DNA of 37,243 bases. It comes from Quinella sp. 1Q7. GTDB taxonomy: Bacteria; Bacillota; Negativicutes; Selenomonadales; Selenomonadaceae. How positions within the stretch are numbered: position 1 is the stretch's first letter; every line of letters starts with the position of its first letter. The DNA is taken from assembly GCA_015206805.1 (NCBI GenBank), contig JADEZP010000012.1:1-37243 (forward strand), in the 5' to 3' direction. Below the pieces are notes generated by a model. The model had not been told where the DNA came from and searched no databases. It was given only the letters and a program-made list of their open reading frames with translations. This document shows positions 8,040 through 16,430 of this stretch, in pieces. The position numbers were made by a program, and so were the translations under genes.

Positions 8040-9179
8040 TTAAAAGCGCGGCGGCGGACCCATGCGATTATTTTTCTGCGCGGAAGATTTTTTCTCGGCA
8101 GCTTCGTAAGTCGTGGAAATGTCGTCGCCGGGCTGAAGGTCTCCGCCCGTGACTTCAACGAATTCTTCGCCGTAAAGCCCGACGCTGATGTAAACTTTTT
8201 CGGCGGACTGTTTGCCCCGCGCGTCCGTGATGATTCGTTCGACGTATGAGCCCTGCGAATCGGTCTTGAGCGCGTCAATCGGCACGCACAGCGCGTCGCG
8301 AACTTGCCCGACGACAATATCAAGCCGCGCAGTCATTGCGGGGAGCAAAAGATTTTCATCGTCGGGCGCACTGAACGTCACGTAGTAGTAAATGACGGAA
8401 TTGGAGTTTGAGCTTGACGAACTCGACGAACTCGACGAATTGCCGCCCGTGTCCCATGAGTTTGAAACGTCCGTCTGCGAAATTTTCATGACCTCCGCGC
8501 GAAAAATTTTGTCTGGGTAAGCGTCGACGGTGAATGTCGCGTGCTCGCCGATTTTGACGCTGCCGATGTCCGTTTCGTCGACTTTCGCCTTAACAAGCTT
8601 TTCACTAAGGTCAGCAATGCGCATGATGACGGTCGGATTCGTTGAGCCTTGGACAGCCATTGTGCCGGGAGTTTTCGGCTCGCCGACGACAACGCCGTCC
8701 ATGGGCGCGGTTATGACGGTCTGATTAACGTCGTCCTGCGCAAGCTCGACTTCGGACTTCGCGCGGTCGTATTGATATTGCGCGTCCTGCAGTTCCTCCT
8801 GCGACTTCGCGCCGATGTCGTAAAGCCGTTGCGTCCGCTCAAGCTTCTGTCGCGCATTTGTGAGCGTGAAATTCGCTTGGTCAAGTTTCGCTTGGAAGTC
8901 CTTGCCGTCCAAAATGGCGACGACTTGTCCCGCCGTGACGCGATCGTTTTCCTCAACGAGTATATCTTGTATGCGCGCGGTGACTTTGCCGCTGACTTCG
9001 ACGCTTTCACGCGGCTGAACGGTACCCGTCGCGGAAACGGTTTTGGTCAAGTCGGTGCGCATGACTTTCGCCGTGGTGTAGGTTTTGACGGTCTCGGCGA
9101 CGACTTTGTCGGTGTAGAACTTGTAGCCGAACGCCGCGCCGATTACGAGAGCCGCGACGATTAAAATTTTCCACTTCAT
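8040..9179 (-). CDS. HlyD/MacA-type periplasmic adaptor (membrane fusion protein)
   Basis: The 379-residue adaptor would bridge an inner-membrane pump to TolC. Residues 4-20 form a signal anchor. The lipoyl half-motifs (TGTVQPRESVEVSGKV and ITAPMDGVVVGEP) flank a coiled coil (about 95-150), followed by beta-barrel and membrane-proximal domains. Residues 247-261 form a nearly pure Ser run with a few Asn inside the barrel region, which is unusual. The gene starts 12 bases after tolC, with AAGGAG overlapping the tolC stop, so the two are coupled. No MacB-type ABC transporter or RND pump lies next to it in this window. The C-terminus ends in GPPPRF. Its 3' end is partly duplicated downstream. Confidence 0.92.
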   Translation of the reverse strand: MKWKILIVAALVIGAAFGYKFYTDKVVAETVKTYTTAKVMRTDLTKTVSATGTVQPRESVEVSGKVTARIQDILVEENDRVTAGQVVAILDGKDFQAKLDQANFTLTNARQKLERTQRLYDIGAKSQEELQDAQYQYDRAKSEVELAQDDVNQTVITAPMDGVVVGEPKTPGTMAVQGSTNPTVIMRIADLSEKLVKAKVDETDIGSVKIGEHATFTVDAYPDKIFRAEVMKISQTDVSNSWDTGGNSSSSSSSSSSNSNSVIYYYVTFSAPDDENLLLPAMTARLDIVVGQVRDALCVPIDALKTDSQGSYVERIITDARGKQSAEKVYISVGLYGEEFVEVTGGDLQPGDDISTTYEAAEKKSSAQKNNRMGPPPRF

Positions 9180-9191
9180 GCTGAAAACTCC

Positions 9192-10457
9192 TTAAGCGTT
9201 GCGCAAAGCGTTGAGCGTGTCGCCCGTGGCGTGAGCAAGGTCGAAGCTGTAACGAATGACGTCGTAGCGCGCGCTGACGTTATTTTTTTTGGCGGTGGAC
9301 AGCGCAAGTTCGGCGTCCAAAATGTCCAGCAGAATGCCTTCGCCGGCGTTGTAGCGTTCCGTGGCGATGTAGCGTTCTTCCTCGGCAAGCTCGACGGAAC
9401 GTTGCGTTGTCGTGAGCCGCAGGAGCGCGATACGCAAATTTTTGTGTGCGGTAACGACGGATTCGTTCACGCTGTCAACGTCGGAGTCCATTGCAAGCTT
9501 GAGCCGCTCGACCTCGACTTTAGCCGAATCGACTTCCGCACGCGTGACGCCGCTGTCAAAAATATTCCACGACGCGGAAACTCCCGCGGAGGCGTCGGGC
9601 GTCGGGTGCCAACGTTTCGACGACGTGCTGTTTGCGTTAAGGTCAGTGCCGACGCTTGCGGTGATGCTCGGCAACCAGCCCGACTTCGCGCTTGTAACGT
9701 GGAGTTCGCCCTGTTCAATCTTGAGCGCGTCGGATTTAAGATTATAGCGATTTTCGACAGCCGCCGTCAAATATTGTTCGACGTCGCCAAGCGTCATGTG
9801 CGTATCGAATTCCTCGACGGTCAAGTTCGCGATTGAGTCCGTCGACATAAGCGCGGCAAGATTGGTCAGCGCGACTTCGTAGGCGGCTTGTGAGCGGGCG
9901 GCGTCCTGTAGCGCGTTGCTCGTCTCAACCTGCGCGCGGAGCAAGTCGATTTTAGCTTTGGCACCTGCGGCGAATTGCGCGGCGATCATCCGTTCGTGTT
10001 CGGCAAGATTTTTTTCGTGCTCAAGGTCGACACGCGACGTCGCCAAATTTTCCAGCGCATTGACGTAAGCCGTGACAACCTGATAAATCAAATCGTCCTG
10101 CGCCTGCGAAAAGTCAAGCTTCGCGACTTCGATACCGAGTTCAGCGGATTTTATCGCCGCCTCAAGTCGTCCGCCCGTGTACAGCGGAAGTGACGCACTC
10201 AAGCCCGCCGACGCCCGTTGAGAGCCGTCAACAGCTTCGGTCTTCGAGGCGTTCACGCCGCCCGACGCGCTGATTGAAATGCCTTTCTGCCCGCGTGCGG
10301 AGCGCAATGACTCTTCGGCGACGCGGATTGATTGTTCCGTGCGTTGCAGGCTCGGATTATTTGTCAGTGCCGTTTGTACCGCGTCCTGCACCGGCAAGGC
10401 TTGCGCGGGCGTCGTCAGCAGGAGCGTCGTTAGGATTGCCGTTAAAAATTTTTTCAT
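9192..10457 (-). CDS. TolC-family outer membrane efflux protein
   Basis: This 421-residue protein has a signal peptide (MKKFLTAILTTLLLTTPAQA) and two repeats of the outer membrane efflux domain, with long heptad-like helices (about 35-215 and 235-410) that would form the trimeric periplasmic tunnel. Motifs such as LPLYTGGRLEAAIKSAELG and ASWNIFDSGVTRAEVDSA mark the equatorial beta segments. The start at 10457 is set by AAGGAG 7 bases upstream; an earlier TTG lies before that site and is rejected. The first 101 bases overlap the end of tatA in another frame. With the adaptor gene downstream it forms an export pair lacking its inner-membrane pump here. Confidence 0.92.
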   Translation of the reverse strand: MKKFLTAILTTLLLTTPAQALPVQDAVQTALTNNPSLQRTEQSIRVAEESLRSARGQKGISISASGGVNASKTEAVDGSQRASAGLSASLPLYTGGRLEAAIKSAELGIEVAKLDFSQAQDDLIYQVVTAYVNALENLATSRVDLEHEKNLAEHERMIAAQFAAGAKAKIDLLRAQVETSNALQDAARSQAAYEVALTNLAALMSTDSIANLTVEEFDTHMTLGDVEQYLTAAVENRYNLKSDALKIEQGELHVTSAKSGWLPSITASVGTDLNANSTSSKRWHPTPDASAGVSASWNIFDSGVTRAEVDSAKVEVERLKLAMDSDVDSVNESVVTAHKNLRIALLRLTTTQRSVELAEEERYIATERYNAGEGILLDILDAELALSTAKKNNVSARYDVIRYSFDLAHATGDTLNALRNA

Positions 10458-10872
10458 TGCTGCTCTCCTTGACAATGGGGTTGGTTTTAGCCAAGTTTAT
10501 GACATCATCGGCAGTCACAATCGATTGTGCCGCCGAAGGTTTTGCGACTTGTGCGGCGTCGTTGACGGTCGATTGTGCCGCCGAAGGTTTTGCGATTTGT
10601 GCGGGAGGTGGAGTTTGCGCGTCGTCGTTGACGGTCGATTGCGCTGTCGAAGGTTTTGCGATTTGTGCGGACATTGGAGCTTGTGCGGGGGAAGATTTTT
10701 TCGGCTCGTCAAGCGGCTCGTTGAGCGTGGCGGAAAGTGCGGCTTGAGCTTTGCGGAATTCGCGCAACGCCTTGCCGATTGCCCGACCGACTTCCGGCAA
10801 CTTGCCCGGTCCGAAAACAATCAGCCCGACGACCAAAATTATTATGAACTCTCCCGCGCTTATACCGAACAT
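10357..10872 (-). CDS. tatA: Twin-arginine translocase subunit TatA/TatB-like with repeat-rich tail
   Basis: The N-terminus MFGISAGEFIIILVVGLIVFG, then GPGKLPEVGRAIGKALREFRKAQ, is the standard TatA/B membrane helix, hinge and amphipathic helix. The ATG at 10872 follows GGGAG by 8 bases. After about residue 60 comes an extended Ala/Pro/Ser-rich tail of about 110 residues with three copies of a unit like AQIAKPSAAQSTVND. The last 34 codons overlap the start of tolC in a different frame. TatA proteins are usually 60-100 residues, so this one (171) is long. The length of the tail may have been set by repeat expansion that carried the frame into tolC. No tatC is visible. Confidence 0.88.
   Translation of the reverse strand: MFGISAGEFIIILVVGLIVFGPGKLPEVGRAIGKALREFRKAQAALSATLNEPLDEPKKSSPAQAPMSAQIAKPSTAQSTVNDDAQTPPPAQIAKPSAAQSTVNDAAQVAKPSAAQSIVTADDVINLAKTNPIVKESSNEKIFNGNPNDAPADDARASLAGAGRGTNGTDK
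10515..10690 (-). repeat. Three imperfect coding repeats in the tatA tail
   Basis: TCGATTG followed by TG(C)CGCCGAAGGTTTTGCGA recurs at about 10521, 10569 and 10635 (offsets 48 and 66). The larger spacing holds an 18-base in-frame insertion. All copies keep one frame and encode AKPS[AT]AQS(T/I)V units. Confidence 0.8.
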
Positions 10873-10901
10873 GTGAATCACTCCCAAAAATTTTCAGCCG
10901 A

Positions 10902-10931
10902 ATTATATCACACGCGGCGGCGGCTATTCAA
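10902..10931 (-). promoter_or_regulatory. Promoter for tatA-tolC-hlyD
   Basis: On the minus strand, TTGAAT (10931-10926), an 18-base spacer and TATAAT (10907-10902) are seen, with an extended -10 TGATATAAT. It is 30 bases before the tatA start. Confidence 0.75.
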
Positions 10932-10959
10932 ATATTTTTCAGGGAAAATTTTTCCGGTG

Positions 10960-10989
10960 TTGCGAATCGTCCGCCGTCCGTGCTAAGAT
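10960..10989 (+). promoter_or_regulatory. Possible promoter for the siroheme/hem operon
   Basis: TTGCGA (10960-10965), an 18-base spacer and TAAGAT (10984-10989) form a modest match. The intergenic hairpin element then lies in the 5' leader before the siroheme gene, if this promoter is the one used. Confidence 0.4.
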
Positions 10990-11000
10990 AATTTTCGCGG

Positions 11001-11160
11001 GCGGCGCGTCCTCCAAACGTTTGAACTTAATTTAAGTTTTTGTGGTCTACTTTCTTTTGCTTGTCCAAAAGAAAAGTAGCAAAAGAAAAGACAGCCGCCT
11101 ACGAAAACGTCACGTTTTCTAACGGCGGCGTCGCGGACCGCGCGTCCATGCGCGGTCCTT
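11001..11160. repeat. Interspersed hairpin element, copy A
   Basis: Three hairpins in a row. H3 at 11047-11079 is CTACTTTCTTTTG, loop CTTGTC, then its complement. H2 at 11094-11129 has GCCGCC/GGCGGC outer arms around GAAAACGT/ACGTTTTC. H1 at 11135-11158 is GGACCGCGC, loop GTCCAT, GCGCGGTCC. The flank TCCAAACGTTTGAACTTAATTTAAG at 11010-11036 also recurs beside other copies. This copy fills most of the gap between divergent tatA and the siroheme gene and ends 26 bases before the latter's start. Confidence 0.85.
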
Positions 11161-11186
11161 AAATCGCTTCACAGGCAGGTGATTAG

Positions 11187-11843
11187 ATGAAACTGTATCC
11201 GATAAATCTTGATGTCGGCGGCAAACGTTGCGCAGTCGTCGGCGGCGGCAATGTCGCGCTTAGAAAAATTCGCACGCTGTCGGAGGCGGGAGCTTGTGTC
11301 GAAGTCATCGCGCCCGAAATTTGCGCACAGGTTGCGGAGCTTGTCGAACGCGGAGAAATTTCTTTGCGGCGTGAAAAATTTTCGGCGGACATGCTCGGAG
11401 ACGAACTGTTGATAATCGCGGCGACGGACAATCCCGAAGTCAATCGGCACGTCGCGCAAGTCGCACGGTCGAAAAAAATTTTGGTCAACGTCGTCAACGG
11501 GTCGGGCGGCGATTTTTTTGTGCCATCGAGTATTCGGCGCGGAGAACTGCTTTTGACGGTGTCGACGGGCGCGAATTCCCCGGCGTTCGCGAAATTTTTA
11601 CGGCTCATGCTGGAGGCGGAACTCGACGAAAATTTCGGCGCGGGACTTGAACTTGTCGCGCGGTATCGGCAGGAAGTCAAACGCCGCTTGCCGAATTCAC
11701 AGGCACGACAAATTTTTTGGCAACGAATTTTGACGCAAGAGACTTGGCAACTGTTACGGTCGGGACAACTCGGCGCGTTGGAGGAACGAATCAATCATGC
11801 ACTTGAAAATTTTGGGGCTCAATCACACGACGGCACCGATTGA
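11187..11843 (+). CDS. Precorrin-2 dehydrogenase/sirohydrochlorin ferrochelatase (CysG N-terminal/Met8 type)
   Basis: The 218-residue protein oxidises precorrin-2 with NAD and may insert iron to form siroheme. It shows MKLYPINLDVGGKRCAVVGGGNVALRK (Rossmann loop GGGNVA, about residues 19-24), ATDNPEVNRHVAQ and VNVVNGSGGDFFVPSSIRRGELLLTVSTGANSPAFAK, all typical of the family. The C-terminal third is a helical dimerisation region. No uroporphyrinogen methyltransferase domain is fused. Its last 47 bases overlap hemA. The cluster links the branch enzyme with the first steps of tetrapyrrole synthesis. Confidence 0.93.
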   Translation: MKLYPINLDVGGKRCAVVGGGNVALRKIRTLSEAGACVEVIAPEICAQVAELVERGEISLRREKFSADMLGDELLIIAATDNPEVNRHVAQVARSKKILVNVVNGSGGDFFVPSSIRRGELLLTVSTGANSPAFAKFLRLMLEAELDENFGAGLELVARYRQEVKRRLPNSQARQIFWQRILTQETWQLLRSGQLGALEERINHALENFGAQSHDGTD

Positions 11844-13071
11844 AGTCCGCGAACGGTTTAGCGTCGGCAAGGAGGCATTGCGGCGCGGGCTTGAAAACCT
11901 TGACGATTACGACGGCTTGAGCGAGGCGGTCGTCCTTAACACGTGCAACCGACTGGAACTTTACGCCGTGACGGTCGACGACTGCGAACAAAGCGTCCGG
12001 CAATTTTTGAGCGATTTAATCGGCGCGGCTGTCGACGAAAAATTTTTGTACGCATTCGACGACGAATCCTGCGCGGCGCACCTGTTCGAGGTCGCGGCGG
12101 GACTTGATTCGCTGATTTTGGGCGAAGGGCAAATTTTGTCGCAGGTCAAGGAAGCTTACACAATCGCGAAGTCGGCGCAGGCGACGGGCACAATCTTGAA
12201 CACGCTGTTCAATCGTGCGATAGCGGCGGGCAAGCGCGTGCGGACGGAAACGCGAATCGCTTACAACACGGTGTCGGTCAGTTCGGCGGCAGTGGAGTTG
12301 GCGGCGCGAAAACTCAACGGACTCGACGGTCGGAGCGCGTTAATCTTCGGCGCGGGCAAAATGGCTCGACTCACGGCGCAACATCTGCTGTCGCACGGAG
12401 TGCGGAAAATTTTCGTCGCGAATCACCATTTGGAGCGGGCGGTCGATATGGCGTCGCGAATCGGCGGACAAGCGGTCGCGTGGGAAGATGCGTTCGTCGA
12501 GGCGGCTCACGTCGACATAATCATCACGTCGACGGGCGCACCGCATTACGTCGTTAAACCGTGGCAAACTCAACAGCTCATGACGCGGCGCGGAGGACGC
12601 GGAATATTTTTCATCGACATTGCGGTTCCGCGCGACGTTGACCCCGAAGTCGGCAAGATAAAGGGCGTCACGCTGTACAACATCGACGACCTTGAATCGG
12701 TGGTTGAGCAAAATTTACAGGCGCGGCGGCACGAGGCGGTGCTTGCAAAAAAAATCGTCGCGGAGGACGCGGCGGCAGTCATGGAGCGTTTCAAGTACTT
12801 GAAGTTTCAGCCGTTGATGGCGAATTTGTCGACGCGTGCGGAAAAAATTCGGGTGCGAGAAATTCGACGCGTGGCGGGCAAACTCCCCGACTTGACCGAC
12901 GACGAACGCAAAATCCTTGACCGTATGACGCGCCGAATCGTCCGCAAGCTGTTGCGCCTGCCGATGATGAATCTCAACGCCTCTGTCGGCACCGACGACG
13001 AAAATTTTTACGCGCAGGCAATGCGGGCACTTTTCAGCGACGAGGAGGCGACGACCGTTGCGCAAAATTAA
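11797..13071 (+). CDS. hemA: Glutamyl-tRNA reductase
   Basis: This 424-residue enzyme reduces glutamyl-tRNA to glutamate-1-semialdehyde, the first step of the C5 pathway. It begins with MHLKILGLNHTTAPIEVRE. The catalytic Cys50 is in VVLNTCNRLELYA, and GEGQILSQVKEAY follows. The NADPH domain has ALIFGAGKMARL, and the C-terminal helical dimerisation domain follows. The ATG at 11797 lies inside the preceding gene with GGAGG 12 bases upstream, so translation is probably coupled. The stop overlaps the TTG start of hemC. Confidence 0.97.
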   Translation: MHLKILGLNHTTAPIEVRERFSVGKEALRRGLENLDDYDGLSEAVVLNTCNRLELYAVTVDDCEQSVRQFLSDLIGAAVDEKFLYAFDDESCAAHLFEVAAGLDSLILGEGQILSQVKEAYTIAKSAQATGTILNTLFNRAIAAGKRVRTETRIAYNTVSVSSAAVELAARKLNGLDGRSALIFGAGKMARLTAQHLLSHGVRKIFVANHHLERAVDMASRIGGQAVAWEDAFVEAAHVDIIITSTGAPHYVVKPWQTQQLMTRRGGRGIFFIDIAVPRDVDPEVGKIKGVTLYNIDDLESVVEQNLQARRHEAVLAKKIVAEDAAAVMERFKYLKFQPLMANLSTRAEKIRVREIRRVAGKLPDLTDDERKILDRMTRRIVRKLLRLPMMNLNASVGTDDENFYAQAMRALFSDEEATTVAQN

Positions 13072-13969
13072 AATCGGCACGCGCGGCAGTCGGTTGGCAC
13101 TGTGGCAAGCGCAATTCGTCGCGGCGGAGCTGAAAAAATTTTTCCCCGCGCTCGACGTCGAACTTGTCACGGTGCACACGACGGGCGACAAAATTTTGGA
13201 CGCACCGCTTGCGAAAATCGGCGGCAAAGGTCTGTTCACCAAGGAGCTCGAACTTCAGCTGGCACGCGGCGAAATTGACGCGGCAGTTCACAGCCTGAAG
13301 GACGTGCCGACGGAACTGCCCGACGGTTTCCGAATCGCGGCGATAACTCGGCGGGCGCAACCGTTCGATGCGTTCGTGAGCAACAAATTTCCGACGTTTG
13401 ACGCATTGCCGACGGGCGCGGTTATCGGCACGTCAAGCTTGCGGAGGGCGGCTCAAGTATCGGCATTGCGTCCGGACGTGGCAATAAAAAATCTGCGCGG
13501 CAACGTTGAAACACGGCTCGGCAAGCTGGACGCGGGCGACTTCGACGCGATAATTTTGGCGGCGGCGGGCTTGGAGCGGCTCGGACACGCGGCGCGAATT
13601 CGTGAGCTGTTGACGGCGATAATTCCTGCGGCGGGACAGGGCGCGTTGGCTATTGAAACTCGCGGCGACGACGAATCGACCTTGCGACTTGTGCGACAGC
13701 TCAACGACGCGGAGACATTTGCGGCGGCTGAAGTGGAGCGGGAATTTTTGCGTGAAGTCGGCGGCAGTTGTCAAGTTCCCGTCGGAGTTTTCGCGCAGGT
13801 CGTCAACGAACAATTAACCGTCCGCGCAGTTATCGCCTCGCCCGACGGAAAACGGCTTGTTACGGATTCGGAGACTGCACCGCTCGACAGCCCGCATATC
13901 GGCTTGAAGTTGGCGCGTCGACTGCTTGAGCTCGGCGGACGAAAAATTTTGGACACGCTGACAAATTAA
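13058..13969 (+). CDS. hemC: Porphobilinogen deaminase (hydroxymethylbilane synthase)
   Basis: This 303-residue enzyme joins four porphobilinogen units using a dipyrromethane cofactor. Visible motifs are KIGTRGSRLALWQAQ (6-20), GKGLFTKELE, AVHSLKDVPT, GTSSLRRAAQ and NLRGNVETRLGKLD. The cofactor Cys238 is in REVGGSCQVPVG. The start is TTG at 13058, 9 bases after GGAGG and 14 bases inside hemA, a tightly coupled arrangement. hemB does not follow; a strong terminator does, so later enzymes lie elsewhere. Confidence 0.97.
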   Translation: MRKIKIGTRGSRLALWQAQFVAAELKKFFPALDVELVTVHTTGDKILDAPLAKIGGKGLFTKELELQLARGEIDAAVHSLKDVPTELPDGFRIAAITRRAQPFDAFVSNKFPTFDALPTGAVIGTSSLRRAAQVSALRPDVAIKNLRGNVETRLGKLDAGDFDAIILAAAGLERLGHAARIRELLTAIIPAAGQGALAIETRGDDESTLRLVRQLNDAETFAAAEVEREFLREVGGSCQVPVGVFAQVVNEQLTVRAVIASPDGKRLVTDSETAPLDSPHIGLKLARRLLELGGRKILDTLTN

Positions 13970-13970
13970 A

Positions 13971-14007
13971 AATCCCCGTGACCGAATCGGTTGCGGGGAA
14001 TTTTTTT
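13971..14007 (+). terminator. Terminator after hemC
   Basis: AATCCCCG-TG-ACCG, loop AAT, CGGT-TG-CGGGGA followed by ATTTTTTT: a long stem directly after the hemC stop, ending the siroheme-hemA-hemC unit. Confidence 0.9.
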
Positions 14008-14021
14008 ATTGCGGAATGTGA

Positions 14022-14235
14022 GGCCGCCCATGGACGGGCGGCCCCGCCGCACTGAAACAGGATGTTTCATGCGGCGCAAACGCAAATCATCACAACGTGG
14101 CGGGTGGTTCATTAGCAGACCTTCGCCCCCGCGCGTAGCGGGCGAGTTTCTTTGCTACTTTCTTTGCTCGGTCAAAGAAAGTAGATTAACAACACAAAAT
14201 TAATTTCAACGCTTCGGACGACGCGCCGCACCGTC
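14022..14235. repeat. Interspersed hairpin element, copy C (long variant)
   Basis: H1 at 14022-14043 is GGCCGCCC, loop ATGGAC, GGGCGGCC. H2 at 14046-14075 is GCCGC, then GAAACA/TGTTTC, GCGGC. An extra hairpin of CGCCC-CGC/GCG-GGCG type is at about 14123-14145. H3 at 14155-14184 is CTACTTTCTTTG, loop CTCGGT, exact complement. A flank with GACGCGCCGC near 14219-14231 matches the outer flank of copy A in inverse order. It occupies the gap between convergent hemC and the SGNH hydrolase gene; no gene is seen in it. Confidence 0.85.
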
Positions 14236-14250
14236 AAACCGCCGCGCACG

Positions 14251-15867
14251 TCATTGGAACAAATTTTTATGCTTGCTGATTAGCTCGCCGATTAACATCT
14301 TGCCGCGCAGGTCGGGGTGAATTCCGTCGACTGACAGCGCAACATTCATTGTGCCGTTCGCGTCGTAAAAATACGGCTCAATGTCAATGACGAACTCCTG
14401 CCGCCGAATGTATTCGTTAATCTGTTGCAACTTGCTGTGCCAATCGGGGTCGGTATCGGTGCGGAAGGCGTTGCGTATGTTGTCGGGATTAATCGGCATG
14501 AGCGTCAAGAACACGGGACGAATATTATTTTGCAGGCAAAGTTTGTTGATGCCCGCAAGGTCGCTGATAACGTCTTCGGCGGTGATTCGGGCGTCGCGCA
14601 GACAATTCGCGCCCGTCGAAATTATCAAGTTGCGCGGCTTGAGCGGCAAGACATCGTGATCGAAACGTTCAAGCGTCGTGCGGGAAGTGTCGCCGCTTTT
14701 CGAGACGTTGATAACGGGGAAGTCGATATACGTTTCGTAACTGTACTGCAGGGCTCGCGGTGAGTAGCTGACTGCGCCGCCGCCGTGGCTTATGCTGTCG
14801 CCCAAAATGACGACATCGACGCCGCCCGTGTAATCGTCGACGATAAATTTTTCCGTGTCGGACCACGTGCCGATTGTGCGATTGTTTTCGTCGAGCGCAC
14901 GCACGCGCCAATAATACGCGCCGGCATAAGGTCGCCCGTATTCGTCGTAGCAGCTGGCGACATCCTCGCTGACCATGTGCCAAACGCTGTCGTGACTGGG
15001 CTCGGTATCGTGTTCCTTTTCGGGCGGGTGAACGAGCATTTCAACTTCATACTTCGCGGCGTCGTTGAGCGGTATCCAATCGAACACGTGATAAATCGGT
15101 TGCGGCAGGTAGTCCATGAAGTCGAAGTTGTTAATCAGCGGGCAATCGGGCATCGGCTTCGACGGATCGACGGGAATTTTTTCAGCCTTGCAGAATTCGC
15201 CAATCGGCTCGTGACGCAAACCCAAAGCCCTCGCCCGCCACCAGACCTCCCGCCGATTGTACGGGCGCAAATCGGCTTGGTAACCGTTTGTGTAAATTTT
15301 GCGCGTGTTGAAGAGACTGTGGCTCGTCGAAAGCGCAATGCCGCCTTCAACTTCGGGCGGGGCGTCCAAAAGCTCAAGTTCGTAGCAAACGGCGTTGGGT
15401 ACGGTATGCCACACGAGGAACGGCATTTGACTGGCGGGATTGTCCGCGCCGTAATGATAGATGCTGACGGGGTGCGGCGGCGTCGGGAAATTCGGGTTTG
15501 CGTAAAGTTTTTCACTGCGGTAGACTTCGCCGAACAATCCCCGCGCCGTGATGAAATAGTACGTCGGTATCGGCGCGCGCGGCACAATGTAGCTTGCGGA
15601 GCGCGACTCGTCCTCCTTGAAGATGTGGAACGGCGGCGAATCCTCGACAAGCCCCGTCGTGCGGCTGACGGTCGTTATCTTGTAAATGCACGGGTACGGC
15701 AACGGTTGCCACGTCATAAGCGTATCGTCGCCTTCCTGCGCGAAAGTCACGTTCAGGGCGCGACCTTTGAGCCGGAGTACGTCGGTCTTTTCGGCGGCGA
15801 ACAAACTCAACATCGCGAAAGACATCATCAGCGCGGCAAGTATCGTGAACGTCAAAAAATTTTTCAT
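14251..15867 (-). CDS. Secreted SGNH/GDSL hydrolase with N-terminal beta-sandwich-like region
   Basis: The 538-residue protein has a signal peptide (MKNFLTFTILAALMMSFAML, cut near AA-E). A long N-terminal part (about 30-345) has repeated fibronectin-like W/Y-rich strands such as YYFITARGLFGE, VWWRARALGL and YYWRVRALDENN, each followed by a linker. The C-terminal SGNH hydrolase shows GDSIS with nucleophile Ser358 (356-360), SGDTS, STGANCLRD (block III Asn421) and DGIHPD (Asp/His pair). Such enzymes deacylate esters, often on cell-wall or LPS sugars; the substrate is unknown. Start 15867 is set by GAGGAG 9 bases upstream and by a 4-base ATGA overlap with the preceding gene. A much longer open frame upstream is antisense noise over that gene. 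Confidence 0.88.
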   Translation of the reverse strand: MKNFLTFTILAALMMSFAMLSLFAAEKTDVLRLKGRALNVTFAQEGDDTLMTWQPLPYPCIYKITTVSRTTGLVEDSPPFHIFKEDESRSASYIVPRAPIPTYYFITARGLFGEVYRSEKLYANPNFPTPPHPVSIYHYGADNPASQMPFLVWHTVPNAVCYELELLDAPPEVEGGIALSTSHSLFNTRKIYTNGYQADLRPYNRREVWWRARALGLRHEPIGEFCKAEKIPVDPSKPMPDCPLINNFDFMDYLPQPIYHVFDWIPLNDAAKYEVEMLVHPPEKEHDTEPSHDSVWHMVSEDVASCYDEYGRPYAGAYYWRVRALDENNRTIGTWSDTEKFIVDDYTGGVDVVILGDSISHGGGAVSYSPRALQYSYETYIDFPVINVSKSGDTSRTTLERFDHDVLPLKPRNLIISTGANCLRDARITAEDVISDLAGINKLCLQNNIRPVFLTLMPINPDNIRNAFRTDTDPDWHSKLQQINEYIRRQEFVIDIEPYFYDANGTMNVALSVDGIHPDLRGKMLIGELISKHKNLFQ

Positions 15868-16343
15868 GGGAAGTAGCTCCTCAACAGCGCGACATCTCCG
15901 AATCGAATCAGCAGGCAGATTAAAATTATCAGCGCGACAAAAAAATATTCCCGCCACGTGCCGACCTTGAACAGCTTGAGCCCGTGTTTGCCGTGCGGCG
16001 TGAATATCGGGACTTTGCCGCAAAATGCGTCCTCGGCAATGTGCAACAGTGCCCCGACCAGCGCGTAGGTCACAACGTTCAGCGCGACTGCAAGCGTCGG
16101 ATTCGGGTAGTAGTCTTTGGCGAACTGCGCGGCACAAATCAGCGCGACGTAAATCAGCGGGTAATGCGACCACGTGCGGTGACGTTTGCGCCACTTCCAA
16201 TAAGCGGCACTGTCACGCGGCGGGGAGCCTTCGACTCTGTCGGGCAATACCGCGCCGACAATGCTCGACGCCGTAAACAACGCATCGTTCGTCGCCGTGC
16301 ACACGATAAAGCCCGTAACAATCTGATGATTAATCCACTTCAA
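15864..16343 (-). CDS. YdjM-type membrane-bound metal-dependent hydrolase (DUF457-like)
   Basis: This 159-residue protein starts MKWINHQIVTGFIVCTAT and has about four hydrophobic segments. HRTWSHYPLIYV (about 54-65) and LLHIAEDAFCGKVPIFTPHGKHG (about 98-120) carry the conserved His/Asp residues of the YdjM family, whose biochemical role is poorly known. The start codon is TTG at 16343 with AAGGGG 7 bases upstream. It overlaps the SGNH hydrolase gene by ATGA, so the two form an operon at the membrane or envelope. Confidence 0.85.
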   Translation of the reverse strand: MKWINHQIVTGFIVCTATNDALFTASSIVGAVLPDRVEGSPPRDSAAYWKWRKRHRTWSHYPLIYVALICAAQFAKDYYPNPTLAVALNVVTYALVGALLHIAEDAFCGKVPIFTPHGKHGLKLFKVGTWREYFFVALIILICLLIRFGDVALLRSYFP

Positions 16344-16430
16344 AGCGATTGCCCCTTAAATTCTAATGTCGCCACATTATAAGATACACGGGCGGCAAAC
16401 TTCAACGGGAATTTTTGAGGAGGTACGCTT

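Noticed and set aside
14785-15876. Plus-strand frame of 363 codons opposite the SGNH hydrolase
   Set aside because: Arg-rich shadow with no ribosome site or recognisable motif; the minus-strand gene is well supported.
15868-16200. Long upstream extension of the SGNH hydrolase frame
   Set aside because: It runs through the YdjM-type gene in another frame; the signal peptide and ribosome site fix the start at 15867.
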